The notes below the pieces were generated by a model that searched no databases, was not told the DNA's origin, and saw only the letters and a program-made list of their open reading frames with translations. A program made the position numbers and the translations under genes. Shown one piece after another: positions 9,007-16,719 of a DNA stretch of 64,000 nucleotides (within the stretch, counting starts at the first letter, position 1; every line of letters begins with the position of its first letter). Source of the DNA: Olsenella_L kribbiana (lineage in GTDB: Bacteria > Actinomycetota > Coriobacteriia > Coriobacteriales > Atopobiaceae); NCBI RefSeq assembly GCF_036408795.1, contig NZ_JAZGJP010000003.1, positions 1-64,000 of the forward strand, given 5' to 3'.

Positions 9007-9135
9007 TGATTATGCGCGTTCGACTGGAAGGGGGCCTCTGGGCAGCAGCCCCTCTAAGCGAGGACTGGGATATTTCTGCTTCGAGGTAAATCGAACGCGC
9101 ATAATCAGAGCCTCCCGGGCGCTGTTGCGCCCGGG
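9007..9135. ncRNA. Structured element, copy A (strand unclear)
   Basis: A 17-bp perfect inverted repeat (9007-9023 with 9091-9107) encloses about 67 nt. Six bases later comes a 9-bp hairpin (9114-9122 with 9127-9135). Copy B at 11473-11621 has the same layout and 6-nt spacer, and shares CTCTGGGCAGC and GCTTCGAG inside the long stem. Three pairs in stem 1 and two in stem 2 differ by compensatory changes, which indicates selection for pairing. It sits between the transporter stop and the HyuA start. Relative to the downstream gene the two copies point opposite ways, so a shared cis-riboswitch role is unlikely. Confidence 0.55.
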
Positions 9136-9147
9136 AAAGCGGCCACT

Positions 9148-10422
9148 CTAGAACAGTGCGATTGCCGTATAGAGCAGGATGAAGAATGCCATGACCATCG
9201 TGTACGGAAGCGTGGACTTCAGGATATCGTTGACGTCGACGTTCGCGTAATCCGCAACGATAACGTTCTGGGTGTTGGTCGGGTCAGACACGCACTGGAC
9301 GACAGAGGTCGAACGCAGTGCCATGCCCACAGCCGAAGCAGAAAGCGTGCCTGCGGCGACCATGATCTTTGCAAGGCCGGAGCCGAGGCCATACATGTTG
9401 AGCGGGCCACGGTAGAGCGCAAGCGGCGAGAGGATCGTGAAGAGGATCACGTAGACAATCGGGTTCGACGGGACGATGGCAGAGATGATCGGCTGCATGA
9501 GCGACGAGGTCTGGGTGGCAGAGACGCCGTTCAGAAGGATGCCGATGCCCATCATGAGGCCGATGACGCCGGCAACATCCTTGATGCCCTCGACGACAGA
9601 GCTCGAGAGGACCTGGATGGCCTCCTTCGGCTTCGTGATGAGGACGGTCACGATGATCGAGATCAGGAGTGCTGTCTCGGCGTTCCACTTGAGGAAGAAG
9701 ACAAGCACGATAGGCACGAGCGGCATGATGAGAGCGACAGGATTCACATCAGTCTTGGCCGGAGCCTTGGCAGCCCAGGCAGCGCTCTTCTTGGCAGAGC
9801 GGGTGTTCACGACGATGTAGACGATTGTGACGATGACGCAGATGACGCCCATGACGGCAGAGGTCGAGAGAATCACGTTCATGTCCATGCCGATGGTATC
9901 GACGTAGAGCTGGTACTGGGAGACGTTGAAGAGCAGGCCGATATTGAGGCCGAACAGGATGAGGCTTGCTGCCACGACCGGCTCGATGCCAGCAGAGAGG
10001 AACAGCGGGATAGCGATCTGGGAGACCATGATGACCGGGCCAGCGCCACTCATGGCAGTGAAGATAATCGCGATAGCAGCGGTCAGGGCGAGGGCGATGG
10101 CCGTCGGCTTGTCGCCTGCAAGCTCTGCTGCCTTGCGGATGATTGCGTCGGAGATGCCCTCCTTCTGGATGGCCTTCGCGAAGATGGCGCCAAAGATCGT
10201 GACAGAGATTGTGCCTGCCAGCTTCACGGCGCCCTTGGAGAGCACGAAGTCCGTGATTGACTGGGTATCGGCATCAGCCGATACGAACGGCACGCCTGCA
10301 ACCGCAGCAATCAGGATGCCCATCAAGGGCAGTGCCAGGATAGCCGGCAGCTTCTTTGTCATCATCAGGACAACGCCTGCAATGAAGATGGCGAAGATCA
10401 GGATGACCTGCAATGTTGCCAT
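9148..10422 (-). CDS. Membrane transporter of the ion transporter type (citrate/GntP-like)
   Basis: 424 residues, strongly hydrophobic, with roughly ten or more membrane segments. Polar hairpin-like segments such as FTAMSGAGPVIMVSQIAIPLF and FGLNIGLLFNVSQYQLYVD resemble the re-entrant substrate loops of the ion transporter superfamily (CitM, GntP, DcuC groups), which import organic acids with protons or sodium. The start follows AGGAGCGGGC. It is the first gene of the hydantoinase operon, so it probably imports that pathway's substrate. The intergenic region upstream is shared with the divergent XRE regulator. Substrate is not identifiable from sequence. Confidence 0.75.
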   Translation of the reverse strand: MATLQVILIFAIFIAGVVLMMTKKLPAILALPLMGILIAAVAGVPFVSADADTQSITDFVLSKGAVKLAGTISVTIFGAIFAKAIQKEGISDAIIRKAAELAGDKPTAIALALTAAIAIIFTAMSGAGPVIMVSQIAIPLFLSAGIEPVVAASLILFGLNIGLLFNVSQYQLYVDTIGMDMNVILSTSAVMGVICVIVTIVYIVVNTRSAKKSAAWAAKAPAKTDVNPVALIMPLVPIVLVFFLKWNAETALLISIIVTVLITKPKEAIQVLSSSVVEGIKDVAGVIGLMMGIGILLNGVSATQTSSLMQPIISAIVPSNPIVYVILFTILSPLALYRGPLNMYGLGSGLAKIMVAAGTLSASAVGMALRSTSVVQCVSDPTNTQNVIVADYANVDVNDILKSTLPYTMVMAFFILLYTAIALF

Positions 10423-10543
10423 GCCCGCTCCTTTCTGTCTGGGTTCCGCCGCCCCATTGCAGCAGAACCGAGCCTCAGCATGGGCCGGATGCTAGCACGC
10501 TCTGTCTGGTATCGGAATTGGAGTACCGCTGAGCGGAAAAGTG

Positions 10544-10572
10544 CCATTCGGAGTGAAGAAAGCTCCATTCGG
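10544..10572. promoter_or_regulatory. Two CCATTCGG direct repeats 21 bp apart
   Basis: CCATTCGG occurs at 10544-10551 and 10565-10572, exactly two helical turns apart, in the region between the transporter (minus) and the XRE regulator (plus). A third copy is at 11411-11418, just after the XRE gene. They are candidate operator sites for that regulator (inference). Confidence 0.35.
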
Positions 10573-10676
10573 TGCTGCATATTCAGCAGAATCTCAGCTC
10601 GGAGGGTACTATGACTCTAAAGAGATATATCTGAAAACATTTGGAGATACCTGCTCTTTTGCATCTGTTCATCGGC

Positions 10677-10699
10677 GTTTTACCGGTGAACGGCAAAAC
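10677..10699. promoter_or_regulatory. Inverted repeat upstream of the XRE gene
   Basis: GTTTTACCG and CGGCAAAAC form a near-palindrome with one mismatch and a GTGAA centre, about 45 bases before the XRE start. It could be an autoregulatory operator. Confidence 0.3.
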
Positions 10700-10744
10700 C
10701 CGTAACCGTTTCTCCATCTTTCATACACATCTTTTGGAGGGCGC

Positions 10745-11401
10745 ATGGCAGGCAAGGCATACGACGAGAAGGAGCTGCCTCAGGTCATCAGCACGCTTGG
10801 CAAGGCGTTCGAGTTTGCAGAGAAATGCCTGCCCGAAGGTGCAGCAGGCTTCTATCGGCGCTTCGCGAACTCTTCGGTCGCCGCTACCTGCACAGGCCCC
10901 GATGCACATCCAGAGATTGGCGGATCTGCTATCGAGCTCGTTCTCGATGTGAATGAGGATGCTTCTATCGATACCCTCCTCATGAACGAGAAGAGGCTCT
11001 CGAAGCAGGAGACCGGACGTCTCAGATGGGAAGCGGAGCTTGTCTGCCGCTATCAATGGGAGACAGGCCTTCCCTTCCCTGCCGTCTTCCGCACGCTCAC
11101 AGAAGAGCGTCTCCGCAAGCTCCATGCAGACTATGCCAAGCTTCCCCCGGCAGAGGTCGTGCAGAGAATCTCTGTCCCCGAGACCCATGAGAGCACAGCG
11201 ACGAACCTTGCTCGCATCAGGCGCGAACGCGGCCTGTCTCAGGCAGGACTGGCCAAGGCTTCCGGCGTCACGCTCCGCTCCATACAGCAGTATGAGCAGA
11301 GGAAGAAGGACATATCCCATGCACAGGCACGAAGCGTACTTGCGCTCGCACAGGCTCTCAGCTGCACGATGGAAGAGCTTCTGGAAAACGAAGAATCTTG
11401 A
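10745..11401 (+). CDS. XRE-family transcriptional regulator with N-terminal extra domain
   Basis: 218 residues. The last 65 or so form a helix-turn-helix of the XRE/Cro type: NLARIRRERGLSQAGLAKAS, then GVTLRSIQQYEQRKKDISHAQ, then a C-terminal leucine-rich helix. The first 140 residues are a separate globular part (YQWETGLPFPAVFRTLTEERLRKLHADYAKL) that I do not recognise and that may sense a ligand or a protein partner. The start follows TTTGGAGGGCGC. It is transcribed away from the hydantoinase operon across a shared intergenic region containing direct repeats, so local control of that operon and of itself is plausible. Confidence 0.8.
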   Translation: MAGKAYDEKELPQVISTLGKAFEFAEKCLPEGAAGFYRRFANSSVAATCTGPDAHPEIGGSAIELVLDVNEDASIDTLLMNEKRLSKQETGRLRWEAELVCRYQWETGLPFPAVFRTLTEERLRKLHADYAKLPPAEVVQRISVPETHESTATNLARIRRERGLSQAGLAKASGVTLRSIQQYEQRKKDISHAQARSVLALAQALSCTMEELLENEES

Positions 11402-11472
11402 AGCAATGCGCCATTCGGCGGACAAAGAATGGCAGTTGCCATAGCAGCCGCCTAGCAGGACTATTCAGGCAC

Positions 11473-11621
11473 TGATTACGTATGTTCAGTCGGAGGGGCA
11501 TCTCTGGGCAGCGTCGGTCAAGGGGAGTAGTTCCTGTTTCGGCTGGGAGCTGGTGGACTCCCGCTTCGAGACTTGATCAAACGTACGTAACCAGTACCTC
11601 CCGGATGTCTGCCTATCCGGG
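11473..11621. ncRNA. Structured element, copy B (strand unclear)
   Basis: Second copy of the element at 9007-9135. Stem 1 (11473-11491 with 11575-11593, with some mismatches) and stem 2 (11600-11606 with 11615-11621) keep the architecture, with the same 6-nt spacer of form G..CCT. The enclosed region is longer (about 80 nt) but keeps CTCTGGGCAGC and GCTTCGAG. It lies about 70 bases after the XRE stop and about 420 bases before the PRC/MgtE_N gene. No U-run follows either end, so it is not a simple terminator. Confidence 0.55.
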
Positions 11622-12039
11622 AACAGGCGCTCCAGATCTGCAGGGTGGGTGCTTCCTGGAACCGTCCGAATGATACCAATTTATGATAGGCAGCAAACCC
11701 GAATGGATGGTGTCAGCAACATCTACAGTTGCCGAACCTGCAACATTCTTGTTGCCTGCCTTTTCAAATTACGAACAGTGCCACAGAAAGGCACAAGAGC
11801 AGCTATCCATGCGCACAAACGATGTTTCTTGACAAAAGCTTGAAAGAGCAAGACAGAATCTGGCGGAATTGGAGAGTACAATGCGAGTATCGCTGGGCAT
11901 GAGCCAGCAGCCAAGCAATACATATGCAGAGAAAGGGTCATTGATGAAACCTCGACCTCACAGTCGATGACCCCTCGGTGCTTCTTGCGAGTTGTGCCGC
12001 GGGGTACCCCCAAACAACAATCCGAACCAAGGAGCACCT
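11622..12039 (+). promoter_or_regulatory. Long untranslated region before the metal-transport genes
   Basis: About 420 bases without a credible gene. The last 80 contain an imperfect hairpin (CCCC and CGG near 11970 with CCG and GGGG near 12000) just upstream of the AAGGAGC ribosome binding site. A Mg2+- or Mn2+-responsive leader would make sense before these genes, but I could not match the M-box or yybP-ykoY consensus. Confidence 0.3.
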
Positions 12040-13863
12040 ATGATCTATCTGTCCCAACTCCTGGGCAATCCGGTCTACGACGCAAAGGGCGAAAACATCG
12101 GCCGCGTGAACGATCTGGGCATTGCCACAGGTGAAGTCTTTCCGCGTGTCACCTCGCTCGCAATCGAAGGCCCCAGCCGCACCCCGTTCATGCTCTCGTG
12201 GCGCAAGTATGTCGACACGTATAACGAGAACGAAGTGCGCCTGAAGGTTGTCAAGACCGATATCCGCTTCAGCTACCTCCAGCCGGACGAGGTGCTGATT
12301 GCACGCGACCTCCTGAACAAGCAGATTGTCGATACGCGTGGCGTCCGTGTCGTGCGCGTAAACGATCTGAAGCTCTCTGACACGAACTCCTCGCAGCTGC
12401 GCCTTCTGGGCGCCGAGGTGGGAGCTCGCGGCCTTCTGCGCACGCTCTCCCCCAAGCTCGAGCATGCTGTGCTCAAGATCGCCAAGGCCATGGGCAAGAC
12501 CATCCCCGAGAAGATCATTGCCTGGAACTACATGGACCTTCTGGACCGCGACCTTTCCGACGTGAAGCTCTCGGTCACGCACAAGACGCTCGACGATATG
12601 CATCCGGCAGACATCGCCGACATCATCGAACGCCTCGATCCGCGCCTTCGTGGCCAGGTCTTCGCCCAGCTCGATGCCGAGCAGAAGGCAGGCACCATCG
12701 CCGAGTTCGACGATGACACGATTGCCGCCGACATCATGTCCTCCATGAACGATACGGACGCATCGCAGATGCTGTCCGAGATGGACCCGGACGATGCAGC
12801 AGAGCTCGTGGGCGAGCTCGACTACGACAAGGCAGAGAAGCTCCTGCGCCTCATGGGCGTGAAGGAGCAGCGCGCAGTACGTCAGCTCCTGGGCTACAAG
12901 GAAGATACAGCCGGCCGTATCATGACGTCGGAGGTCGTGGACCTCTTCGAGAACGATACGGTGGCAGACGCTGTAGAGGTGCTCTCGAACCTCGATGAGG
13001 ACTTCGAAACCATCCACTACATCTATATCAAGGACAAGGACGACAAGCTCACGGGTGCCGTGTCGCTCAATGCCCTGCTGCTGGCCAAGGATGAGGACCA
13101 CCTCAAGGACATTGCCGATATCGAGGACCTGAAGACCGCCAATCCGGATGATGACCAGGAGGATGTCGCAGAGGACATCGCAAAGTACAACCTCCTTGCC
13201 ATGCCAGTCGTGGACGACCAGGGACACCTGCTCGGCAACGTCACGGTCGACGATGCACTGGATGTCCTCAACGAAGAGCACGCCGAGGACCTGCAGATTG
13301 CAGGCGCCGGCCACAACGACACCGCAGCAGAAGGACGCACGGGAGACCTTGCCTGGCTCATGCGCAACGAGGCATGGTTCTTCGTCTGGATGCTCGGCGT
13401 TGCCATCCTTGCTGCCGTCTTCCACACCCGCCTGCCCTGGCAGGATATCGCGCTTGTCTCCTTCTGCATGCCGGTTGCGGTCATTGCAGGAAACGACGCT
13501 GCTGCCTTCGTGACGAAGAACTTCCTCGAGTACGACTCCGACGACGAGGATGCTCCCTCGATGCTCGGCATGGTGTTCAAGGGCGTCGGCCTCGGCCTCA
13601 TCATCGCAATCTTTGTGGCCCTCATCGCGACCTCCATCATCGCGAACATCATGGATGCTCCGATGCAGTACACGATGAAGGGCGTGGCTGCAGCAGCAGC
13701 CGCGGCGTTTGTCTGCTTCGCGACGACGCCCATAGCCCTCAAGGTCCTGCGCGCCCGCGACGAGCGCAACCTCGAGACCTCCGGCACGACCCTTGCCATC
13801 ATCTACATGGCTGTCGCCATCGTCCTCTTCCTTGCAATCGCTCTCGCGAGCATGGGAATCTAG
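12040..13863 (+). CDS. PRC-barrel/MgtE_N/CBS membrane protein, partner of NRAMP
   Basis: 607 residues from MIYLSQLLGN (AAGGAGC upstream; a longer frame adds 16 codons without support). Residues 1-115 hold PRC-barrel-like repeats (NPVYDAKGENIGRVND; TRGVRVVRVNDLKL). Residues 200-310 are an MgtE_N superhelical domain (HPADIADIIERLDP, MDPDDAAELVGELDYDKAEKLL). Two CBS motifs follow (IMTSEVVDLFENDTVADAVEVL; NLLAMPVVDDQGHLLGNVTVDDALDVL). The C-terminus has about five membrane helices but does not look like the MgtE channel domain. MgtE N and CBS domains bind Mg2+ and gate transport. The NRAMP gene starts 12 bases later, so I infer a Mg2+-sensing regulator or subunit of that transporter. Confidence 0.8.
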   Translation: MIYLSQLLGNPVYDAKGENIGRVNDLGIATGEVFPRVTSLAIEGPSRTPFMLSWRKYVDTYNENEVRLKVVKTDIRFSYLQPDEVLIARDLLNKQIVDTRGVRVVRVNDLKLSDTNSSQLRLLGAEVGARGLLRTLSPKLEHAVLKIAKAMGKTIPEKIIAWNYMDLLDRDLSDVKLSVTHKTLDDMHPADIADIIERLDPRLRGQVFAQLDAEQKAGTIAEFDDDTIAADIMSSMNDTDASQMLSEMDPDDAAELVGELDYDKAEKLLRLMGVKEQRAVRQLLGYKEDTAGRIMTSEVVDLFENDTVADAVEVLSNLDEDFETIHYIYIKDKDDKLTGAVSLNALLLAKDEDHLKDIADIEDLKTANPDDDQEDVAEDIAKYNLLAMPVVDDQGHLLGNVTVDDALDVLNEEHAEDLQIAGAGHNDTAAEGRTGDLAWLMRNEAWFFVWMLGVAILAAVFHTRLPWQDIALVSFCMPVAVIAGNDAAAFVTKNFLEYDSDDEDAPSMLGMVFKGVGLGLIIAIFVALIATSIIANIMDAPMQYTMKGVAAAAAAAFVCFATTPIALKVLRARDERNLETSGTTLAIIYMAVAIVLFLAIALASMGI

Positions 13864-13875
13864 GGAGGCGTATGC

Positions 13876-15258
13876 ATGACGGAAAAGAAGATCATGGCTG
13901 CCGCACCGGCAGCGCCTCAGGCTCCCGCACCCAGGGCACAGAAGCAGTCTGATGCCCCCAAGGCTTCTCAGAGCTCTTCCAGCTCCACGTCCCAGACGTC
14001 TTCAGCAGCTCCCAAGAAGAGCCACGATGTCGCGAAGAAGGCAGGCATCCTTGCCATCCTCGGTTCTATGGGGCCAGGCATCCTGACGGCCTTTGCCGGC
14101 AACGATGCGGGCGGCATCGCCACCTACTCCACGACGGGCGCGTCCTATGGCTATGGCATGCTCTGGACCGTGCCGCTCATGTGCCTTCTTCTGATCGTCG
14201 TCCAGGAGACATCTGCCCGCATGGGATGTGCAACCGGCAAGGGCTTTGCCTCCCTGATCCGTGAGCAGTTCGGCGTCCGCATCTCCGCCCTTGCCATGAT
14301 TGCCCTCATCATCTCGAACTTCGCAGTCACGCTCTCCGAGTTTGCAGGCATCGCCTCGGGCATGCAGCTCTTCAATGTGCCCATCATCGCAAGCGTGCCG
14401 GTCTCTGCCCTCATCTGCTGGATGCTCACGATCGGCGGCTCCTACCGAAAGATCGAGAAGATCCTCCTTGCCCTTTCGGCCGTGTTCCTCACCTACATCG
14501 TCTCCGGCGTCTTGGCAAAGCCTGACTGGGGAGCAGCGCTCAGCGCCACAATCATTCCCCAGGTATCGAACGATCCTTCCTACATCTCGCTCCTCGTTGC
14601 AAACATCGGTACGACCATCTCGCCGTACATGATCTTCATGGTGTCAAGCAACGTCGTGGAGAAGAACCTCGATGCCTCAGACATCCCGGCCCAGCGTGCC
14701 GACAACATCTCCGGCGCCATTGCTGCAGAGGTCGTGACCTGGTTCATCATCATGACGACAGGAACGGTGCTCTTCCCGGCAGGCATCTCCGTCGATACCG
14801 CAGCTGACGCAGCCAAGGCGCTCGAGCCGCTTGCAGGCGAGTATGCTTCAGGCCTCTTTGCTCTGGGTCTCGTCGGCGCGTCATTCCTTGCCGCCTGTGT
14901 GCTTCCAGGCATCACGGCAAGCGCCGTCTGCGAAGCCTTCGGCTGGGAGCGCGGAGCAGACCGCAGCTGGAAGGAAGCTCCTGCCTACTACGGCATCATC
15001 ACGGTCATCACGATTGCCTCTGCTGCCATCTGCTGCATCCCGAATGTCGACCTTTTCGGCATCATGATGGTCTCCCAGGTCATCAACGGCGTGATCCTGC
15101 CAATCCTGCTTGTCTGCATGGTGCTCATAGCCTCTGACCGCTATGTGATGGGCAGGCATGCAAATGGCCGCATCTGGAACGCCCTGACCTGGTTCATCGT
15201 CATTGCCGTGACGATCCTCACAGTCATCATGTTCATCCTTCAGGCCATGGGCTACTGA
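13876..15258 (+). CDS. NRAMP-family divalent metal transporter, probable Mg2+ type
   Basis: 460 residues: about 45 residues of low-complexity Ala/Ser/Pro/Lys, then eleven or so membrane helices. Helix 1 has GPGILTAFAGNDAGGIATYS, where classical NRAMP proteins have DPGN; here the motif is DAGG. Helix 6 has TTISPYMIFMVSS, where classical members have a metal-binding Met before Pro and a His after it (MPHN-like); both are changed. Loss of that Met is a mark of the NRAMP-related Mg2+ transporters known from Eggerthella. The gene follows the MgtE_N/CBS protein by 12 bases with GGAGG. It ends overlapping the convergent small membrane protein by 7 bases. Mg2+ selectivity is inferred from motifs and neighbour. 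Confidence 0.85.
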   Translation: MTEKKIMAAAPAAPQAPAPRAQKQSDAPKASQSSSSSTSQTSSAAPKKSHDVAKKAGILAILGSMGPGILTAFAGNDAGGIATYSTTGASYGYGMLWTVPLMCLLLIVVQETSARMGCATGKGFASLIREQFGVRISALAMIALIISNFAVTLSEFAGIASGMQLFNVPIIASVPVSALICWMLTIGGSYRKIEKILLALSAVFLTYIVSGVLAKPDWGAALSATIIPQVSNDPSYISLLVANIGTTISPYMIFMVSSNVVEKNLDASDIPAQRADNISGAIAAEVVTWFIIMTTGTVLFPAGISVDTAADAAKALEPLAGEYASGLFALGLVGASFLAACVLPGITASAVCEAFGWERGADRSWKEAPAYYGIITVITIASAAICCIPNVDLFGIMMVSQVINGVILPILLVCMVLIASDRYVMGRHANGRIWNALTWFIVIAVTILTVIMFILQAMGY

Positions 15259-15614
15259 GGACCTCCGCCTATCCCCTTGAAGCTCGCTGCAATGGCAAAG
15301 AACGCCGGCAGCAGCACAAGCGCTGCTGCCGCGCTGCCATCAAGCGTGCCCTGCATTCCCTGAATGACAAGAGGGATGCCAAAGCAGAAGACAAGGACCG
15401 TAAGGATTGGCCAGAAGCCACGCACGATCCAGATGCCAGGGCCGAAGATTGCCCGCAGGACGATGATGGGAAAGCCTGCCATAAGGACGATCGCGATGGA
15501 GCAGGCAATGGCACGCTCGGTCGTTCCAAGCTGCTCCGCTATCTGGAAGACCAGATCGATTGCGATGAAGATGACGAGCACTGCTCCCAGAAGCTTCAGG
15601 ATCTTCTGTTCCAT
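15252..15614 (-). CDS. Small membrane protein, unknown
   Basis: 120 residues from MEQKILKLLG (GAAAGGGG upstream; eight further codons upstream are possible). Four hydrophobic segments can be seen: GAVLVIFIAIDLVF, AIACSIAIVLMAGFPII, WPILTVLVFCFGIPLVI and AAALVLLPAFFAIAAS. No family is recognised. It is convergent with the NRAMP gene and the two coding ends overlap by 7 bases. Confidence 0.6.
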   Translation of the reverse strand: MEQKILKLLGAVLVIFIAIDLVFQIAEQLGTTERAIACSIAIVLMAGFPIIVLRAIFGPGIWIVRGFWPILTVLVFCFGIPLVIQGMQGTLDGSAAAALVLLPAFFAIAASFKGIGGGPQ

Positions 15615-15784
15615 GGCTGAATCCCCTTTCTCATTCATTCCGAATGGATATACCCAGCATGCCCAGCAAGCAGGGCATCTTCTTTTCAGCGGTCAGCTCT
15701 TCCTCTAAGATGGAGCGCCAGCTCCATCTCCTGAAGCCGTAGGTCCACCCCGCTACGTGAAACAAAGCGTTTACACAATCTTGC

Positions 15785-15814
15785 TTGCATCCCAAGATGG
15801 CTGTGGCTTATAGT
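15785..15814 (+). promoter_or_regulatory. Promoter of the tryptophan transporter operon
   Basis: TTGCAT (15785-15790) and TATAGT (15809-15814) are 18 bases apart, placing transcription start near 15821, about 58 bases before the leader peptide. A GTCCAG/CTGGAC hairpin (15832-15848) lies in the 5' leader. AAAGCGTTTACA just upstream (about 15765) loosely resembles a catabolite or LacI-type operator half. Confidence 0.5.
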
Positions 15815-15878
15815 GTGCGCAACAAACAAGACGTCCAGGCAATCTGGACATTGATTCGATTTGAGAGGAGCGCCAGAG

Positions 15879-15959
15879 ATGATTCACATCGTCTACACCG
15901 CAGACAACATGAATATGAACTGGTGGTGGCGCGATGTGAATACGATCGGTCAATCGTGA
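15879..15959 (+). CDS. Tryptophan leader peptide
   Basis: A 26-codon frame beginning MIHIVYTADN after GAGAGGAG. Codons 15-17 are three consecutive TGG Trp codons (15921-15929). It stops at 15957-15959, directly before the attenuator. This is the form of trp-type leader peptides, where a ribosome stalled for charged tRNA-Trp changes RNA folding. It is followed by TrpP-like transporter genes, so the regulated function fits the codon. No biosynthetic trp gene is in the operon. Confidence 0.85.
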   Translation: MIHIVYTADNMNMNWWWRDVNTIGQS

Positions 15960-16000
15960 GTCTCTCGCGCCATGATACATACGCGAATCTTTGAGGGCTC
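15958..16000 (+). promoter_or_regulatory. Antiterminator of the Trp attenuator
   Basis: GAGTCTCTC (15958-15966) can pair with GAGGGCTC (15993-16000), with one bulge and one wobble, and would sequester the 5' arm of the terminator. The competing pairing TGGCGCG (15927-15933, overlapping the last Trp codon) with CGCGCCA (15966-15972) is perfect. A ribosome stalled on the Trp codons would block the second pairing and free the antiterminator. Confidence 0.6.
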
Positions 16001-16024
16001 CGGTATGACCGGGGCCCTCTTTTT
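15993..16024 (+). terminator. Intrinsic terminator of the Trp attenuator
   Basis: A 12-bp stem (15993-16004 with 16008-16019, one wobble, loop ATG) is followed by five T residues. It lies 59 bases before the first TrpP-like gene, so read-through is needed for the operon to be expressed. Confidence 0.85.
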
Positions 16025-16083
16025 GTCTGTCCAATCCCATCAAGCAAGCAATTCAGAAGTTCCATTCGAAAGGAAGATCCATC

Positions 16084-16650
16084 ATGGCAGCAAACACCCA
16101 GCAGGCACGTACCATCACCACCGAGGACCACGGCAAGCTCGATGTCCGCGCACTTGTCCTTCTTGCAGTCCTTCTGGCGGCAGGCTTCATCTTGAACTTT
16201 ACGGTCGGCAAGGCAATATCGTCTGTCTCCGGCGGCATGATCTCTCCTGAGTTCATCATCTCGGCCTTCTGCCTCACGATCCTCGTGATCCGCCCGAACG
16301 TCGGCCAGGCCCTCATCATCGGCCTCATCTCCGCAGCCGTCATCCAGATCACGACGACCGCACCCTTCGTCGACTTCGCAGCTGAAGGCGTTGCCGCCAT
16401 GCTCATGTCCGTCATCGTTGCAGCTGGCATGAAGGGCTCCGCCAAGAAGATCACCCCTGCCATCGGCACCTTCGTCACGACCGTCGTCTCCGGCGTCATC
16501 TTCATGCTCATCCGCATCGCAATGGTCGGCGCTGCTGCCCAGCTCGCAGCTGCCATGCTCCCCGTCGTCTTCGCGACCGGCATCTTCAACGCAATCCTTG
16601 TCCAGGCCCTCTACTTCCCGATCTGCAAGGCACTCAAGGTCGAGGCATAA
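16084..16650 (+). CDS. trpP: Tryptophan ECF transporter substrate-binding S component (TrpP-like), copy 1
   Basis: 188 residues, five to six membrane helices after a polar N-terminus. ALVLLAVLLAAGFILNFTVG, then ISPEFIISAFCLTILVIRP, then GLISAAVIQITTTAPFVDF and FNAILVQALYFPI match the TrpP (YhaG) type of S component, the membrane protein that captures tryptophan in energy-coupling-factor transporters. It is the first gene after the Trp attenuator and is followed 69 bases later by a paralogue, then by the ATPase and T subunits. The start follows GAAAGGAAGATCC. Family assignment rests on the length, helix pattern and leader; the substrate call is strengthened by the three Trp codons. Confidence 0.8.
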   Translation: MAANTQQARTITTEDHGKLDVRALVLLAVLLAAGFILNFTVGKAISSVSGGMISPEFIISAFCLTILVIRPNVGQALIIGLISAAVIQITTTAPFVDFAAEGVAAMLMSVIVAAGMKGSAKKITPAIGTFVTTVVSGVIFMLIRIAMVGAAAQLAAAMLPVVFATGIFNAILVQALYFPICKALKVEA

Positions 16651-16719
16651 GGCATCTATCCGCAGCAGCTATCAGATCACATCGATCAGAACACAGAGTC
16701 AGCAAGAGAGAAGAGCATC

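Noticed and set aside
7416..9089. Long plus-strand frame opposite HyuA
   Set aside because: Antisense shadow; HyuA motifs on the minus strand are clear. It also runs through the structured element.
9007..9135. Simple terminator for the transporter
   Set aside because: There is no U-run after either hairpin, and the conserved internal segments and second copy are not explained by termination.
11473..11621. Reading copy B as a yybP-ykoY (Mn2+) riboswitch because of GGGGAGTAG ahead of metal-transport genes
   Set aside because: Copy A lacks that segment, the remaining consensus is absent, and copy A is not oriented toward a metal gene.
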